Assembly: GCA_030295235.1 (NCBI GenBank) | Contig: AP026134.1 | Span: 1,178,001 to 1,242,000, forward strand | Direction of reading: 5' to 3' | DNA length: 64,000 nucleotides | DNA from: Fistulifera solaris | Taxonomy: Eukaryota > Bacillariophyta > Bacillariophyceae > Naviculales > Stauroneidaceae | Shown here: one piece after another, positions 62,854-64,000 of the stretch | Layout: each line of letters begins with the position of its first letter | How positions within the stretch are numbered: the stretch's first letter is position 1 | Translations under genes and position numbers: made by a program | The notes under the pieces: generated by a model | Databases searched by the model: none | What the model was told of the DNA's origin: nothing | What the model saw: only the letters and a program-made list of their open reading frames with translations

Positions 62854-64000
62854 GACTGTCGAATAAAAACAAATTGAGAGACGAGTTTGAGTTAACAGTA
62901 CGTCTGCAATTAAATCACAGCGATCAACTCACAGAAGCTTGTCAAGCAGCGAATGCCATTCGTTTTCATGACACGATATTGTTTACTCGGTATTTTCTGC
63001 AAGTTGCCGCAGCTGGGCGAGAAAATGGATGGTAGTGCCTGTCACTGGTTGACAATATTGCAAGTTGCAAGGCTAAGCCGCAATTCAGACGAATGATTAA
63101 TGATTGTCCGCTTGAAACTTGCAAAGGTGTCACGTGTCACGTGTCAGGTCCTTTCTTGTCCATCTCCTAGAGAGAGCAGAGAGTGAAAGTTGAGACGGTG
63201 AAATGTTGATAGAGTGGAAAAGCCATCGGCGAAGTAATGACATAAGGATCTGTGTTGAATCTTGCAGGTACTGTACCTGGTGTACAGGCCCAATAAAGGT
63301 TTCACGATTAACGATAGGATTGAAGTGGAAGTGTGGAGTGTGGGCTTCGATAATTGTCAGTTGTGACGTTTAACGGTTTCGGTTTATAGGAAATAGGGAG
63401 AGAGCCTCTAGCCTCTAGCCAGAGCCTCTAGAGTCTCTCTATCGCTGGTCGCTGGGGCAGCTAATCTTACCAAGCACGTAGTATTAAGGACTTATACGTC
63501 CTTACGTAGTATGTGACCACAAGCAGGCTGTTTAGACAGAAAAAACGGATGACTTGGGAGGCACCCAAACTAGACTTAAGAGTGAGATTAAAAAGACGAT
63601 ACATCGAATGGATCTGTCTGCTGTCTCGTAAAGCCTTGCGCCTAGTCAAGAACAAGGGGAGTGACGACTGAACTAAAACTCCGTAAAAAACCTTAGATCA
63701 TAGTTAGATACACTGCCCACGATTCGCGATGTTAGCGGTAGCAAACTACCGCGTTGCACATAATTGTTAGCTATTCAAAAGAATATGCCGGCTGTCAAGC
63801 AGAAATTGATTTATTAGCTCGCAAACACACCGAATATTTTCTTTTCTTTCATTTAAACCCAATTGCGGGGGGTCTTGCATGCATCTAGAAAGTCGGCTTC
63901 CCGTGATCCTGGTCGTGGATGATGATCATACTCCCATCGAGCAGTCTCCGGAAGGCTCATTAAAATACTTTCCGTGCGACCACCTGTCTTTAGTCCAAAG
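62854..64000. other. intergenic right flank with G-box pair and short repeats
   Basis: 1,147 bp. GTGTCACGTGTCACGTGTCA at 63127-63146 contains two CACGTG cores 7 bp apart. An 8-of-9 TACCTGGTG at 63274-63282 sits between CTGTAC/GTACAG arms. AGAGCCTCTAG is repeated around 63401-63432. The last 150 bp show no complete frame. No gene assigned. Confidence 0.4.

Overview
The window reads as nuclear DNA of a diatom (stramenopile with a secondary red plastid). Introns are few, short (about 68-140 bp) and GT-AG. Several proteins open with a signal peptide followed at once by an aromatic residue at the cleavage site (FabD ARAF/VP, the 19.5 kb gene HAF/VV, the EXECUTER-like gene VAW/LS, the lumenal cyclophilin YAW/SS), the bipartite plastid-import signature of diatoms. 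A Ty1/copia element of the diatom CoDi type sits in the left third. The species cannot be named from the sequence.

Layout. 1-4.9 kb: a TraB-family protein (-) and a poly-Q protein with an uncharacterised conserved tail (+). 4.9-15.1 kb: copy 1 of a 3.1 kb repeat, split by a 7.0 kb copia-like LTR retrotransposon that keeps both LTRs and its 5-bp target duplication. 16-32 kb: a dense block of MATE transporter, plastid EXECUTER-like protein, plastid membrane protein, YEATS protein, GT23-like glycosyltransferase, thylakoid-lumen cyclophilin, two hypothetical genes, plastid FabD, an atlastin/GBP GTPase and an ICMT methyltransferase. 32-45 kb: a four-exon LRR protein, COP9 subunit 7, a 684-aa unknown, and a large soluble-adenylyl-cyclase-like protein (two cyclase domains plus an NTPase module). 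45.8-50.2 kb: a decayed subtilisin-like protease and copy 2 of the 3.1 kb repeat, inverted and lacking the retrotransposon, so it shows the empty site. 50.9-64 kb: PPIL4, TAF5, a histidine phosphatase, VPS26, a nuclear-looking unknown and a Cys-rich secreted protein.

The genes form no operon or cluster. They are housekeeping genes of chromatin and transcription (YAF9, TAF5), splicing (PPIL4), membrane traffic (VPS26, atlastin), protein turnover (CSN7) and plastid function (FabD, cyclophilin, EXECUTER-like). Many pairs are divergent over short promoters.

Three things stand out. (1) The 9-bp palindrome TACCWGGTA occurs 11 times where about 0.5 is expected, never inside an intact host coding region and mostly in 5' intergenic gaps. 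At two loci it lies just downstream of CAGAAAATCTG repeats spaced about 35 bp. (2) The 32-kb-separated inverted 3.1 kb duplication gives both filled and empty states of a recent retrotransposon insertion. (3) Six otherwise intact host genes each carry one apparent single-base frameshift, which suggests indel errors in the assembly and should temper every pseudogene call here. No tRNA, rRNA or CRISPR array was recognised.
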